Notes under the pieces: model-generated | Seen by the model: the letters and a program-made list of their open reading frames with translations, nothing else | The model's database searches: none | Told to the model about the DNA's origin: nothing | Shown: piece by piece, positions 32,716 to 41,818 of the stretch | How positions within the stretch are numbered: position 1 is the first letter of the stretch | Layout of the letters: each line of letters opens with the position of its first letter | Translations under genes and position numbers: made by a program | Assembly: GCF_946478805.1 (NCBI RefSeq) | Contig: NZ_CAMLDC010000010.1 | Coordinates: 107,959-171,958 of the forward strand | Direction: 5' to 3' | Source: an uncultured Fluviicola sp. | GTDB taxonomy: Bacteria > Bacteroidota > Bacteroidia > Flavobacteriales > Crocinitomicaceae | DNA: 64,000 nucleotides

Positions 32716-33827
32716 TACTTCGGTGCAATGCGGTACATGAATATGGCCAAAATACCAAATATAAAATTCGGTAACCAAACAGCAGCTATGGGAGGAAAAC
32801 CAACAGTTGTTGCTGCCACACTTGTCACCTTCATCGCAAAAATATAAATGAAGACAAATAACAGGCCGATGGCGATATTCACTCCGATTCCTCCTCTTCT
32901 TTTCCTGCTTGAAACACTCACCCCGATCAAAGTAAGGACATAAGTTGCAAAAGGATAACTTGTTCGCTGGTAAAGTTCAATTTCAAAAGTCGGAACATTC
33001 GAGTTTCCCTTCTCTTTCTCCTTCTTGATGAACTTTCTTAATTCGGTATAGGTCATTGCTTCGGCAATATTGTCACGAATAGCCATGTCTTCGATCCGGT
33101 AAGGTAACACCGTATCCTTTTCGTGTTTTTCGATCAATTGGATTTTTTGGTTGATCACCTGGTCTTTAAAATCAATGGTGTCATTATAAGATACAACCCG
33201 TTCAAACACATCGACCAGGTGCCAATTTGAGGAACCGTGGGCAACGGTTGCCGTTCGGGCTTTCAGAAAATGGATCAACCGGTTGTGATCATCATACTTT
33301 TCAACGACAAAATCATTGACAATATTCTCCTTAGAATTATAACTGGCATAATGAATCAATTCATTTCCGGGAAATTCTGCATGGTAATTTTCAACCAACA
33401 ACCGATCCCGGTAGAATGATTCCTCAAAATCCAAACGGACCCGGTTTGCTCTTGGCAAAACAAAATGGTTCAGGATCAATGACATCAGCATGAGGATAGT
33501 TGCGGCAATCATATAAGGCCGTAGAAACCGGGTAAACGGTCTTCCGCTGTTCAGTATCGGAATAATTTCTGCCTCCTGCGCCATTTTCGCCGTAAACCAA
33601 ATCACGGAAATGAAAATGATCATGGAAGAAAAGGTATTCCCATAATAAAGCAGGAAGTTGAAATAATAATCAAAAACGATCGATTTGAACGGAGCCTGGT
33701 TTTCAATGAATTCCGATAAACGCGATGCGATATCGAACACCATTGCCAATAGCATGATCACTCCCAACATAAAAAAGAATGTTGAAAGAAATTTCCGAAT
33801 GATATATCGATCTAAAATTCTAAGCAT
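32715..33827 (-). CDS. lptG: LPS export permease, LptF/LptG (YjgP/YjgQ) family
   Basis: A 370-residue inner-membrane subunit of the Lpt ABC transporter that extracts lipopolysaccharide from the inner membrane. The N-terminal part begins MLRILDRYIIRKFLSTFFFML, the family hallmark, with helices at about 12-32, 50-80 and 100-122. A large periplasmic beta-jellyroll domain (about 125-280) follows, then three C-terminal helices (about 295-365), including SSRKRRGGIGVNIAIGL. Position after tgt is conserved in Bacteroidota (recall). Whether it is F or G cannot be decided; Bacteroidota annotation usually uses LptG here. Joined to its neighbours by TAATG overlaps on both sides. Confidence 0.88.
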   Translation of the reverse strand: MLRILDRYIIRKFLSTFFFMLGVIMLLAMVFDIASRLSEFIENQAPFKSIVFDYYFNFLLYYGNTFSSMIIFISVIWFTAKMAQEAEIIPILNSGRPFTRFLRPYMIAATILMLMSLILNHFVLPRANRVRLDFEESFYRDRLLVENYHAEFPGNELIHYASYNSKENIVNDFVVEKYDDHNRLIHFLKARTATVAHGSSNWHLVDVFERVVSYNDTIDFKDQVINQKIQLIEKHEKDTVLPYRIEDMAIRDNIAEAMTYTELRKFIKKEKEKGNSNVPTFEIELYQRTSYPFATYVLTLIGVSVSSRKRRGGIGVNIAIGLLFVFIYIFAMKVTSVAATTVGFPPIAAVWLPNFIFGILAIFMYRIAPK

Positions 33828-34957
33828 TAAATCCTTCTCCCTAGTATTTTGACTTGTTCGTCTTTCCAGGCGCGGAAAGTTCCATCTAAAATTCTTCTAC
33901 GAGCCTCCTTAACCAACGCCAAATAAAAGGCTAAATTGTGAATTGTCGCAATTTGAATGGCTAAATTCTCCTTTGCTTTGATCAGATGGTGTAAATACGC
34001 CTTCGTGTAAACCTGGTCTACATAAGCCGTGCCATTGATGTCCAAAGGAGAAAAATCCATTTTCCACTTGTGATTCTTGATATTGATCGTCCCTTCCGAA
34101 GTGAACAACATCCCATGTCTTGCATTGCGTGAAGGCATAACACAGTCAAACATATCCACTCCCAATGCGATCGATTCCAGGATATTCACCGGAGTTCCCA
34201 CTCCCATCAGGTAACGCGGTTTGTCTGTTGGCAAAATAGAGCATACCAGATCGGTCATGCTATACATATCTTCATCCGGCTCACCAACTGATAATCCACC
34301 GATGGCGTTCCCGACTGCCCCCTGTTCCGCGATAAATTCAGCAGATTCTTTTCTCAGGTCGGGATAAACACTCCCCTGGACGATTGGAAACAATGCTTGG
34401 GAGTAACCGTATTTCGGTTCCGTCGAATCCATTTGAGCAATACAGCGTTTCAACCAGCGATGCGTCATGTGCATCGAGCGTTTCGCATAATTATAGTCAC
34501 ATGGATATGGTGTGCATTCATCGAATGCCATGATGATATCCGCACCGATCACCCGTTGAATATCAATGGCTCTCTCAGGAGAAAAGAAGTGATAACTTCC
34601 GTCGTGATGCGATTGAAAACGCACTCCTTCTTCCGTTATTTTCCGGCTTGTTGCCAAGGAATAAACCTGGTAACCGCCGCTATCGGTCAAAATCGGTCTT
34701 TCCCAACCAATGAACTGGTGCAAACCTCCGGCACCTTCAATTACATCCAGACCCGGACGCAAATACAGGTGAAAGGTATTTCCCAAGATGATCTGGGCTT
34801 CCACATCATCACGCAATTCCTGTTGATGAACACCTTTTACTGTTCCATGTGTTCCAACAGGCATAAATATCGGAGTTTCAATCGTTCCGTGGTCTGTGTG
34901 AACAAGTCCAGCTCTCGCTTTTGAGTGGGGATCGGTATGCTTCAGTTCAAAGTGCAT
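33827..34957 (-). CDS. tgt: tRNA-guanine transglycosylase
   Basis: A 376-residue enzyme that exchanges guanine 34 of certain tRNAs for a queuosine precursor. Present: MPVGTHGTVKGV, the substrate Asp in LTDSGGYQVYS (about 88-98), FDECTPYP, GGLSVGEP, and the nucleophile in MFDCVMPSRNARHG (about 262-275). The zinc site is unusual: where the family has CxCxxC there is NGTAYVD (about 305-312), while the fourth ligand His in TIHNLAFY remains. The ATG at 34957 is set by homology and by the -7 element at 34982-34989. First gene of a coupled operon with lptG. Confidence 0.93.
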   Translation of the reverse strand: MHFELKHTDPHSKARAGLVHTDHGTIETPIFMPVGTHGTVKGVHQQELRDDVEAQIILGNTFHLYLRPGLDVIEGAGGLHQFIGWERPILTDSGGYQVYSLATSRKITEEGVRFQSHHDGSYHFFSPERAIDIQRVIGADIIMAFDECTPYPCDYNYAKRSMHMTHRWLKRCIAQMDSTEPKYGYSQALFPIVQGSVYPDLRKESAEFIAEQGAVGNAIGGLSVGEPDEDMYSMTDLVCSILPTDKPRYLMGVGTPVNILESIALGVDMFDCVMPSRNARHGMLFTSEGTINIKNHKWKMDFSPLDINGTAYVDQVYTKAYLHHLIKAKENLAIQIATIHNLAFYLALVKEARRRILDGTFRAWKDEQVKILGRRI

Positions 34958-34981
34958 AATTGTGTTGAAAAATAAACGCTG

Positions 34982-34989
34982 CAAAGATA
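34982..34989 (-). promoter_or_regulatory. -7 promoter element TATCTTTG of tgt
   Basis: Exact TAnnTTTG match 24 bases before the tgt ATG. The divergent GT2 gene has a one-mismatch counterpart CATCTTTG at 35011-35018. Confidence 0.55.
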
Positions 34990-35038
34990 AGGGGATTTCG
35001 GAAAGAGCCCCATCTTTGTAAGCGAAGAAGACACTTTA

Positions 35039-36175
35039 ATGAAAATTATCCCCGAATTACAGGAAACAGGCGTATTTTATATCTTTTGGATTTTTGCTGG
35101 ACTATTGGCTATACAGTTGATATACTCCGTACTTTTCTTTGGGAGACTAGCTTTTTGGAAAAACAAGCAGGTGAAAACTGACTTGCCCCCCGTATCAATT
35201 GTTATTGCCGCGCGCAATGAATCAGACAACCTGTACGAGAATTTACCTAAGATTTTAGACCAGGATTATCCGGCACCATTTGAGGTTGTGGTCATCAACA
35301 ACCAATCCATGGACGATTCCAAATACCTCTTGGATGCCTTAAGCCGCCAATATCCGAACCTGGTTGTGATGGAAGTTGAACGCAGCAAACACCTGATGCC
35401 AAGCAAAAAATTCCCTTTGACTTTAGGAATCAAGAAAGCGAAATACGAACACTTGGTTTTAACGGATGCAGATTGCACACCTGCCGGAAACCTTTGGCTG
35501 CGTAAAATGGTGGAGCAATTCAGTGAAAAAAAGCAGATCGTACTCGGATATGGCCCATATACGAAGAAGAAAGGATTCCTGAACAAGATCATCCGTTTCG
35601 ACACGACCATGATTGCTGTGAATTACTTTTCCATGGCTATCAACAAGGTTCCTTATATGGGAGTTGGCAGGAACATGGCGTATACCAAAGAAGTTTTCAA
35701 GTCGACCAAGGGTTTCAAATCCCATTACTCCTTAATGTCGGGTGATGATGACCTGTTCATCCAGGAAGCGGCAAGAAAAAGCAATTACACGATTCAATTG
35801 GATCCTGACACATTCCAATATAGTGAAGCGAAAGAAAACTGGGAATCTTTTGTTCTACAGAAGTCCAGGCACTACACCACATCGCCGAGATACAAGGTTT
35901 TCAAGAAAGTAATGTTAGGAATATATCCGTTTACCCTGATTTTGATGCTGATATCTTTTGTTCTTTTGATGTTACAAAGTGGATGGTGGATACATGCCTT
36001 AGCCGGATTTGGTTTTGTAACAGTGATAAAATGGTGGCTTTTGGGGCTTTGCTTCAAAAAATTGAAGTCACCGGGATTCATTGCTTTATTACCTCTTACT
36101 GACTTGGTATATGTTTTGATACTTCCATTTTTTTATTATTCAGCATTGCAAAAAAATTCTTCGAAATGGAGGTAG
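35039..36175 (+). CDS. Membrane-bound family 2 glycosyltransferase
   Basis: A 378-residue processive-type GT2. One N-terminal membrane helix (about 13-35), then the catalytic domain with PPVSIVIAARNESDNL (about 56-71), VINNQSMDD, LVLTDADCTP (DxD, about 139-148), YMGVGRNMAYTK and the GDDDLFIQEA motif (about 239-248), and finally three to four C-terminal helices. The family acts on cell-surface or lipid-linked glycans. Its last 10 bases overlap the sigma-factor gene, so both are translated from one messenger. Confidence 0.87.
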   Translation: MKIIPELQETGVFYIFWIFAGLLAIQLIYSVLFFGRLAFWKNKQVKTDLPPVSIVIAARNESDNLYENLPKILDQDYPAPFEVVVINNQSMDDSKYLLDALSRQYPNLVVMEVERSKHLMPSKKFPLTLGIKKAKYEHLVLTDADCTPAGNLWLRKMVEQFSEKKQIVLGYGPYTKKKGFLNKIIRFDTTMIAVNYFSMAINKVPYMGVGRNMAYTKEVFKSTKGFKSHYSLMSGDDDLFIQEAARKSNYTIQLDPDTFQYSEAKENWESFVLQKSRHYTTSPRYKVFKKVMLGIYPFTLILMLISFVLLMLQSGWWIHALAGFGFVTVIKWWLLGLCFKKLKSPGFIALLPLTDLVYVLILPFFYYSALQKNSSKWR

Positions 36176-36774
36176 TTGGAGAGCATTTATCGGACAAAGC
36201 ACGCATAGATCTGGCATTGGTAGACCAGGCCCGAAATGGCGACCAGGCTGCTTATGCGCAATTGATGGACCGATACCGTGAATCCATTTATTTCATGATG
36301 ATGAAGATGGTCCGGAATTCAGATGATGCGGATGACCTGACAATTGAGGCATTCGGAAAAGCATTCAGTCGCCTGGAACAATATTCACCAAGTTTTGCTT
36401 TTTCCACCTGGCTTTTCAAAATTGCATCCAATAACTGCATCGACTTTATCCGTAAGAAACGAATCAAACTCACTTCCATGGATACAGGCTATACCAATGA
36501 AGATGGGGAAGCCGTTGGAATTGATGCACGGTCTGACACACGCGATCCGGAAGAGCACATCATTCACAACCAGAAGGTGAAACACATGCGCAACCTGGTC
36601 AGCAAATTGAAACCCCGCTACCGGGAGTTGATCGAAAAAAGGTATTTTGAAGAATTAAGCTATGAAGAGATTGCTGAAGAACTGAATCTTCCTTTAGGAA
36701 CAGTAAAGGCGCAATTGTTCCGCGCACGTGACTTTCTGGCACAGATGATGGAGCAGACAAAAGATTCGATTTAG
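36166..36774 (+). CDS. RNA polymerase ECF-type sigma factor
   Basis: A 202-residue sigma-70 family protein. Region 2 runs about 20-95 (YAQLMDRYRESIYFMMMKMVRNSDDADDLTIEAFGKAF, then FSTWLFKIASNNCIDFIRKKRI) and region 4 about 135-195 (LKPRYRELIEKRYFEELSYEEIAEELNLPLGTVKAQLFRARDFL). A linker of about 40 acidic residues lies between. It directs RNA polymerase to an unknown regulon. No anti-sigma gene follows, which is unusual for ECF factors but common for this Bacteroidota subgroup. Its start lies inside the GT2 gene (10-base overlap). Confidence 0.93.
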   Translation: MEVVGEHLSDKARIDLALVDQARNGDQAAYAQLMDRYRESIYFMMMKMVRNSDDADDLTIEAFGKAFSRLEQYSPSFAFSTWLFKIASNNCIDFIRKKRIKLTSMDTGYTNEDGEAVGIDARSDTRDPEEHIIHNQKVKHMRNLVSKLKPRYRELIEKRYFEELSYEEIAEELNLPLGTVKAQLFRARDFLAQMMEQTKDSI

Positions 36775-36807
36775 GATTTAAATAAACCCGCAAACTAAAC
36801 CTACAAG

Positions 36808-36831
36808 AAGGATCTGCTACAACGGGTCCTT
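36808..36831 (+). terminator. Terminator after the sigma-factor gene
   Basis: Short stem AAGGATC / GGTCCTT (one G-U pair) running directly into a T tract, 33 bases after the stop. Confidence 0.55.
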
Positions 36832-37048
36832 TTTTATTCAGCAATACTTTTTTTAACTCCCACGGAGGAACGCGGAAGTACACTAAGATTGATATCTTGA
36901 GAATCCAACAAATACATCCGTGTTCACCAAAGATAATCTGTGCCCTTCAGTGTGAAACTTTTAAAATCATCACCAAGGGGAAAACATAAAAATTCTTAAA
37001 CACAGAATTATGTAACACCCGGTCAAAAACCAATAGATAAATTAAGCT

Positions 37049-38119
37049 ATGATCATAGCGGAAATTTTCGATTTGGATGCCTTTCCTGAAATGGCTGATC
37101 TGGTTTACGTATCGGTTTCAGACCCGGGGATTTCCCGTGTGCGGAAAGGAGAAGACTTTGAATATTATTACAACAATAAGCAACTAGACTCGGAGAAACA
37201 GTTGCAACGAATTAAAAAGTTGGTCATACCACCCGCCTGGGAAAACGTTTGGATTTGCAAAGATGCCAACGGCCATATTCAATGTACCGGGTTGAATGCC
37301 CGCGGAAGAAAACAGTACCGGTATCATACACTATGGCAAAAGTCCAGGAATGAATCGAAATTTTCACGATTAATTGACTTTGGAAATGCCATGAAAAAGC
37401 TTCGCAAGCAAATAACCAAGGATCTAAGAAAAAAGAAATTAAACGAAGACAAAGTCATTGCTACTGTCCTGGCTCTAATGGATGAAACGCATATCCGCGT
37501 TGGGAATAACCAATACGAAAAAACAAATAAATCTTACGGACTGACTACATTAAAGAATAGACACGTGGAGATCTCGGGAGAAAAAATCCGCTTTTCCTTT
37601 GTAGGAAAAAAAGGAATTCATCATACCATTTCGTTAAGAAGCAAACGATTGGCACATATTGTCAAACAATGTCGTGATATTCCGGGAAAAGCGCTCTTTC
37701 AATACTACGATCAAGCTGGAAACCGGCATACATTGGATTCGGGGAAAGTGAATTCCTATATCCGGAAACATACCGGGGACTCCTTCACCACCAAGGATTT
37801 ACGGACTTGGTCGGCAAGTGTTTGTACACTGCACCATTTTTTGATTTCAGATTCTATTGACAATGAAACGGCGCGTAAGAAAAAAACGGTAGAAGTTTTG
37901 GACCTCGTTAGTGAACAACTGGGCAATACGCGAACTGTCTGCAAAAAATACTATGTACATCCGCAAATTTTATCTCTTTACGAGAACAGTCAACTGGAAA
38001 AACACCTGAAGAACATTCCGCCTTCCGATCCGTGGCTCAGTTCTGAAGAAAAGCTGTTATTAAGAATCTTAAAAAAAACTACGCGTCCGAAAAAAAACAG
38101 TAGATCCGAAAAAACGTAG
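37049..38119 (+). CDS. DNA topoisomerase IB
   Basis: A 356-residue type IB (poxvirus/eukaryote-like) topoisomerase that relaxes supercoils through a 3'-phosphotyrosyl intermediate. Visible: the N-terminal domain with WICKDANGHIQCTGLNARGRKQYRYH (about 70-95), the catalytic Arg in ALMDETHIRVGNNQY (about 145-160), a Lys in LRSKRLAH, the second Arg region SFTTKDLRTWSASV, and the nucleophile Tyr in VCKKYYVHPQIL (Tyr 301 or 302). A Lys/Arg-rich tail follows. Length is normal for bacterial TopIB. The stop codon lies inside a 40-bp palindrome. Confidence 0.93.
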   Translation: MIIAEIFDLDAFPEMADLVYVSVSDPGISRVRKGEDFEYYYNNKQLDSEKQLQRIKKLVIPPAWENVWICKDANGHIQCTGLNARGRKQYRYHTLWQKSRNESKFSRLIDFGNAMKKLRKQITKDLRKKKLNEDKVIATVLALMDETHIRVGNNQYEKTNKSYGLTTLKNRHVEISGEKIRFSFVGKKGIHHTISLRSKRLAHIVKQCRDIPGKALFQYYDQAGNRHTLDSGKVNSYIRKHTGDSFTTKDLRTWSASVCTLHHFLISDSIDNETARKKKTVEVLDLVSEQLGNTRTVCKKYYVHPQILSLYENSQLEKHLKNIPPSDPWLSSEEKLLLRILKKTTRPKKNSRSEKT

Positions 38120-38148
38120 GGCGCGATTAATCGCGCCCTACGTTTTTT
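38109..38148. terminator. Perfect 40-bp palindrome acting as bidirectional terminator
   Basis: Both arms are 20 bases: AAAAAACGTAGGGCGCGATT and its exact complement. The A and T runs at its ends supply U tracts in both directions, so it can terminate both the topoisomerase gene (whose TAG is at 38117-38119, within it) and the convergent acyl-CoA ligase gene (stop at 38152). The core is shared with the palindrome at 20133-20164. Confidence 0.9.
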
Positions 38149-38151
38149 CTT

Positions 38152-39930
38152 TTACTCGTGGTGATCACCTTCTTTATAGATCTCATCCACCTGTTTTTTA
38201 TATTTTTCGAGGATAATCTTCCGTTTCAATTTCAATGTAGGGGTCAGTTCTCCTGATTCAATCCCAAATTCTTTCGGTAATAGCGCAAACTTCTTGATTT
38301 TCTCCCAGCTTCCATATCCTCCATTGATCCTATCCACCTCCTGCTGGATCCGTGCAATCACATCGGGATTCTCAGCGATCTCTTCGTTCGTTGTTCCTAT
38401 TTGAATATTCTTGCGATTCGCCCATTCTTTCACAAACGGGAACGCAGGAATGATCAATGCGGAAGGAAATTTCTGTCCTTCACCCAGCACCATGATCTGT
38501 TCAATAAACCGGGATTCCTTGAAGGTGTTTTCCATCGCTTGTGGAATGATATATTTTCCTCCTGAAGTTTTGAAGATCTCTTTTTTACGATCTGTAATTT
38601 TAAGGAAGATCCCATCTTCAAACGTTCCAATGTCTCCGGTATGAAACCAACCTTGCGGATCGATCGCTTCTGCTGTCTTATCAGGTAAATTAAAATAACC
38701 GATCATTACATTCGGACCTTTCACCAGGATCTCTCCATCTTCAGCGATTTTCACTTTCACACCATCGATCAACGGACCCACGGTACCGATTTTAATTCCT
38801 TTTTTCAGGCAATTAACGGAAATCACCGGGGAAGTTTCAGTCAAACCATAACCTTCCAGTACCGGGATTCCAGCTGCCAGGAAGATTTGTGCCAAACGAG
38901 GTTGCAATGCTGCGGATCCTGAAGCTATAGCTTTCACTTCGCCACCAAGTGCTGCCTGCCATTTTGAAAAAACCAGTTTTCGGGCAATTGCCAATTTGAT
39001 TTTATACCAAAATCCCAGTTTTCCCGTATGATATTGTTCGGCAACCTTAACCGACCAAAAGAAAATTCGTCTCTTGAACCCCGTCAATGATTCACCTGTC
39101 AACATGATCTTATCAAACACCTTTTCCAACAGGCGCGGAACCGCAGTGAATACATGTGGTTTCACCTCCAACAAGTTTGGCCCGATGGTATCCATTGATT
39201 CCGCGAAATAAATGGAAGAACCACAATACATATATAAGTAGTGCAACATGCGCTCATACACGTGACAAACCGGTAAAAATGTCAATACACGTGAATGCTC
39301 ATCCGCCGGAATACTGAACTTACAAGAAAGCACATTGGAAAGAAGGTTATTATGAGATAACATGACTCCTTTCGGATTTCCGGTTGTTCCCGAGGTATAA
39401 ATGATCGTCGCCAGGTCTTCATTGCGAACATTTGCCTTCAAATCCGTGATCTTGCTTTGAGGAACATTGGCTCCCATGGATACCAACTCCCTGTAATTGG
39501 GAAAATCCTCCAACTGGTCAAATGTAAAGATCTTTTCTAAAGAAGAAATTTGCGGTGCTACGCCTTGGATCTTATGCGCCAGTTCTTCACCTCCCACGAA
39601 TGCGTGGCGAATTCCGGCGTCGTTAAAAATGTACACGTAATCGTGCTCTGAAATATTCGGATAAACAGGAACCACAACAGCTCCCACTTGCTGGATCGCA
39701 ATATCCATCATATTCCATTCCACACGGTTTGGTGAAACTAATGCCACACGGTCTCCAACTGAAACACCAAGTTCCACAAGTCCCTTCGAAATCTGATTTG
39801 TATGTGCTACAAATTCTTCGGTCGTCATAGGTATCCAAACTCCCTCCGTTTTGGTAACAAACATCGAGGTGCTTGGAAAGTTTTTCAATTGATAAGTAGG
39901 CACGTCAAATAGTCGTCTTACTTCATTCAT
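38152..39930 (-). CDS. Long-chain acyl-CoA synthetase (AMP-forming)
   Basis: A 592-residue adenylate-forming ligase activating fatty acids as CoA esters for degradation or lipid synthesis. The P-loop-like motif IIYTSGTTGNPKGVMLSH is at about 175-192, with LPVCHVYERM, EGYGLTETSP, GWFHTGDIGTFEDG and the C-terminal-domain Lys region ELTPTLKLKRK. The VPRLLEKVFDKI and ASGSAALQPRLAQIF blocks place it in the bacterial/eukaryotic long-chain (FadD15/FAA-like) group. The ATG at 39930 is chosen; 18 upstream residues are hydrophobic and not conserved in the family. Confidence 0.92.
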   Translation of the reverse strand: MNEVRRLFDVPTYQLKNFPSTSMFVTKTEGVWIPMTTEEFVAHTNQISKGLVELGVSVGDRVALVSPNRVEWNMMDIAIQQVGAVVVPVYPNISEHDYVYIFNDAGIRHAFVGGEELAHKIQGVAPQISSLEKIFTFDQLEDFPNYRELVSMGANVPQSKITDLKANVRNEDLATIIYTSGTTGNPKGVMLSHNNLLSNVLSCKFSIPADEHSRVLTFLPVCHVYERMLHYLYMYCGSSIYFAESMDTIGPNLLEVKPHVFTAVPRLLEKVFDKIMLTGESLTGFKRRIFFWSVKVAEQYHTGKLGFWYKIKLAIARKLVFSKWQAALGGEVKAIASGSAALQPRLAQIFLAAGIPVLEGYGLTETSPVISVNCLKKGIKIGTVGPLIDGVKVKIAEDGEILVKGPNVMIGYFNLPDKTAEAIDPQGWFHTGDIGTFEDGIFLKITDRKKEIFKTSGGKYIIPQAMENTFKESRFIEQIMVLGEGQKFPSALIIPAFPFVKEWANRKNIQIGTTNEEIAENPDVIARIQQEVDRINGGYGSWEKIKKFALLPKEFGIESGELTPTLKLKRKIILEKYKKQVDEIYKEGDHHE

Positions 39931-40189
39931 ATCAGTTGTAATAGCACTCACAATATATGTATTAAAAATTAAGCAATAGTGCAAAAATGTTCATCCAAAA
40001 CCAGTGTTTGTTTTTTCACAGCCCACTCTTATGAAACAAGTCCCTACTTTTATACTGTGGGAATATAGTTTCTAACTTCGATCAAGTGCAATTCATGAAC
40101 TAGTTGGAAAGTTACAAAGAAATAATGACTTGTGTTTGATCGTTTTTGGTTTTTTGGTTTGTAGGGTTCGTTTGCCGGCGAGCCCTTTT

Positions 40190-41818
40190 TTATTCCATAG
40201 AAAACACCAATTTACCTTTGACAAAGGTCCTGTTTGAGAAGTTCGGACTGTATGTTCCTTTCGAGACAAACGGACTTTCCAGAATCACCAGATTCGCCTC
40301 TTTCCCTTTTTCCAAACTCCCCTTGTTTCCTTCCTGAAAACTGGCAAACGCTGCCCAGATTGTCATTCCTCTCAGGCAAGCTTCTTCCGTGAGCGCTTCC
40401 GCAGGCAAAAAACCATCGATCGGATCGCCTTCCGCATTTTTTCTATTGACAGCTGCATGAATCGTTAAAAAAGGATTGGTACTTTCAACCGGGAAATCGG
40501 TTCCGATCGCCAACATTCCGGCTTTTTGCAACAAGGTATTGTAAGCATAAGCACCTTTCAGACGCGCTTTCCCCAAACGTGATTCCGCCCAACGCTGATC
40601 GCTCACAGCATGAGTGGGTTGAACGGAAGGAAATGCGCCGGAACTTTCCAACAAGTCAAAGTCGGCCGGATCCAAAACCTGTGCATGTTCAATTCTCCAG
40701 CGATGATCCGGGTTCTTTTTGGAATACGCTTGAATCAGATCAAGCACCAATCGATTGGTAGAATCCCCGATTGCATGAATATTCAATTGGTAACCGGTCA
40801 ACTCCGCCAGGGAAGAATAACGCTTCATATCAGCAATTGAAGTTGTCAATAAACCGTGATTATGCGGATCATCCGAATAGGGTTGTTTCAGGAGTGCGCC
40901 ACGTGAACCCAAAGCGCCATCGCCGATCACCTTGAAGGAACGGACCAACAGATTCTTTTCTTTCAGGAACCCATGCTTTTTGGCAAAACCAGCATTTTCG
41001 GTTGAGGGATACAACATACCATAAATCCCTATTGTCAGCCTGTTGTCCTTGACCAACCTGCGAATCAGTTTAAAATCATGTGAAGTCAATCCTGCTTCAT
41101 GCACATCGGTAATTCCATATCCGTACAGCTCTTGCTGGATCTCCAATAAAGCCTGAGCCAATTCATGGTCCGAAAAATCGGGTAATTTATTACTGATTAA
41201 CGAAATTGCATTATCCAACAAGATTCCGGAAAGACTTCCATCCGCGTTTTTTAAAATAGCTCCACCCTCAATGTGCGAAGATTCAGTAACTCCGTATTTT
41301 TTAAGTGCAGCCTGGTTTGCTAAAACAGCATGACCATCGATTCGATATAAGACAACCGGTTTATTCGGAAATTTCTCATTCAACAGTTCATTTGTTGGTA
41401 ATTCAGCTGAATTCCATAAACTTTGATCCCAGCCTCCACCAACGACCACCGGGCGCTCTTTCCGTTGTGCATATTTTTCCACACGAACAATCAGTTCATC
41501 CATGGAAACGGTTCCAACCAGGTTCACTGATAATTTTTGGCGCGCCAAACTCATCATATGTCCATGTGCATCCGCAAAACCCGGAAAAACATCTTTCCCT
41601 TCGGCATCAATATACTCATCGGCACTGTACTTATTCATGATTTGTCTATCCGGACCAACTTCCACCACTTTTCCATCACGGATTGCGATAGCTTGTAAGA
41701 TTGTGTTTTCCTCATCCATCGTGTGGATCTTTGCGTTGTGGATTACCAGGTCAACAGATTGACCCTTCATACACGAAACACCAATCAAAGCGACTAAAAA
41801 GAATAAAAAATAACGCAT
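40190..41818 (-). CDS. Exported amidohydrolase, YtcJ-like, predicted lipoprotein
   Basis: A 542-residue metal-dependent hydrolase. The N-terminus MRYFLFFLVALIGVSC ends in a lipobox (Cys 16), so the enzyme should be lipid-anchored in the periplasm. The family features are the HxH metal motif GFADAHGHM at about 79-87, GGGWDQSLW, GDGALGSRGALL, HAIGDSTNRLVLD, RIEHAQVLDP and GTDFPVESTNP. YtcJ-like amidohydrolases act on N-acyl or cyclic amides; substrate unknown. Its start overlaps the stop of the SDR gene (TAATG). Confidence 0.88.
   Translation of the reverse strand: MRYFLFFLVALIGVSCMKGQSVDLVIHNAKIHTMDEENTILQAIAIRDGKVVEVGPDRQIMNKYSADEYIDAEGKDVFPGFADAHGHMMSLARQKLSVNLVGTVSMDELIVRVEKYAQRKERPVVVGGGWDQSLWNSAELPTNELLNEKFPNKPVVLYRIDGHAVLANQAALKKYGVTESSHIEGGAILKNADGSLSGILLDNAISLISNKLPDFSDHELAQALLEIQQELYGYGITDVHEAGLTSHDFKLIRRLVKDNRLTIGIYGMLYPSTENAGFAKKHGFLKEKNLLVRSFKVIGDGALGSRGALLKQPYSDDPHNHGLLTTSIADMKRYSSLAELTGYQLNIHAIGDSTNRLVLDLIQAYSKKNPDHRWRIEHAQVLDPADFDLLESSGAFPSVQPTHAVSDQRWAESRLGKARLKGAYAYNTLLQKAGMLAIGTDFPVESTNPFLTIHAAVNRKNAEGDPIDGFLPAEALTEEACLRGMTIWAAFASFQEGNKGSLEKGKEANLVILESPFVSKGTYSPNFSNRTFVKGKLVFSME

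Noticed and set aside
34957..34984. Longer tgt start (TTG at 34984)
   Set aside because: That codon overlaps the -7 promoter element, and the nine added residues are not part of the family.
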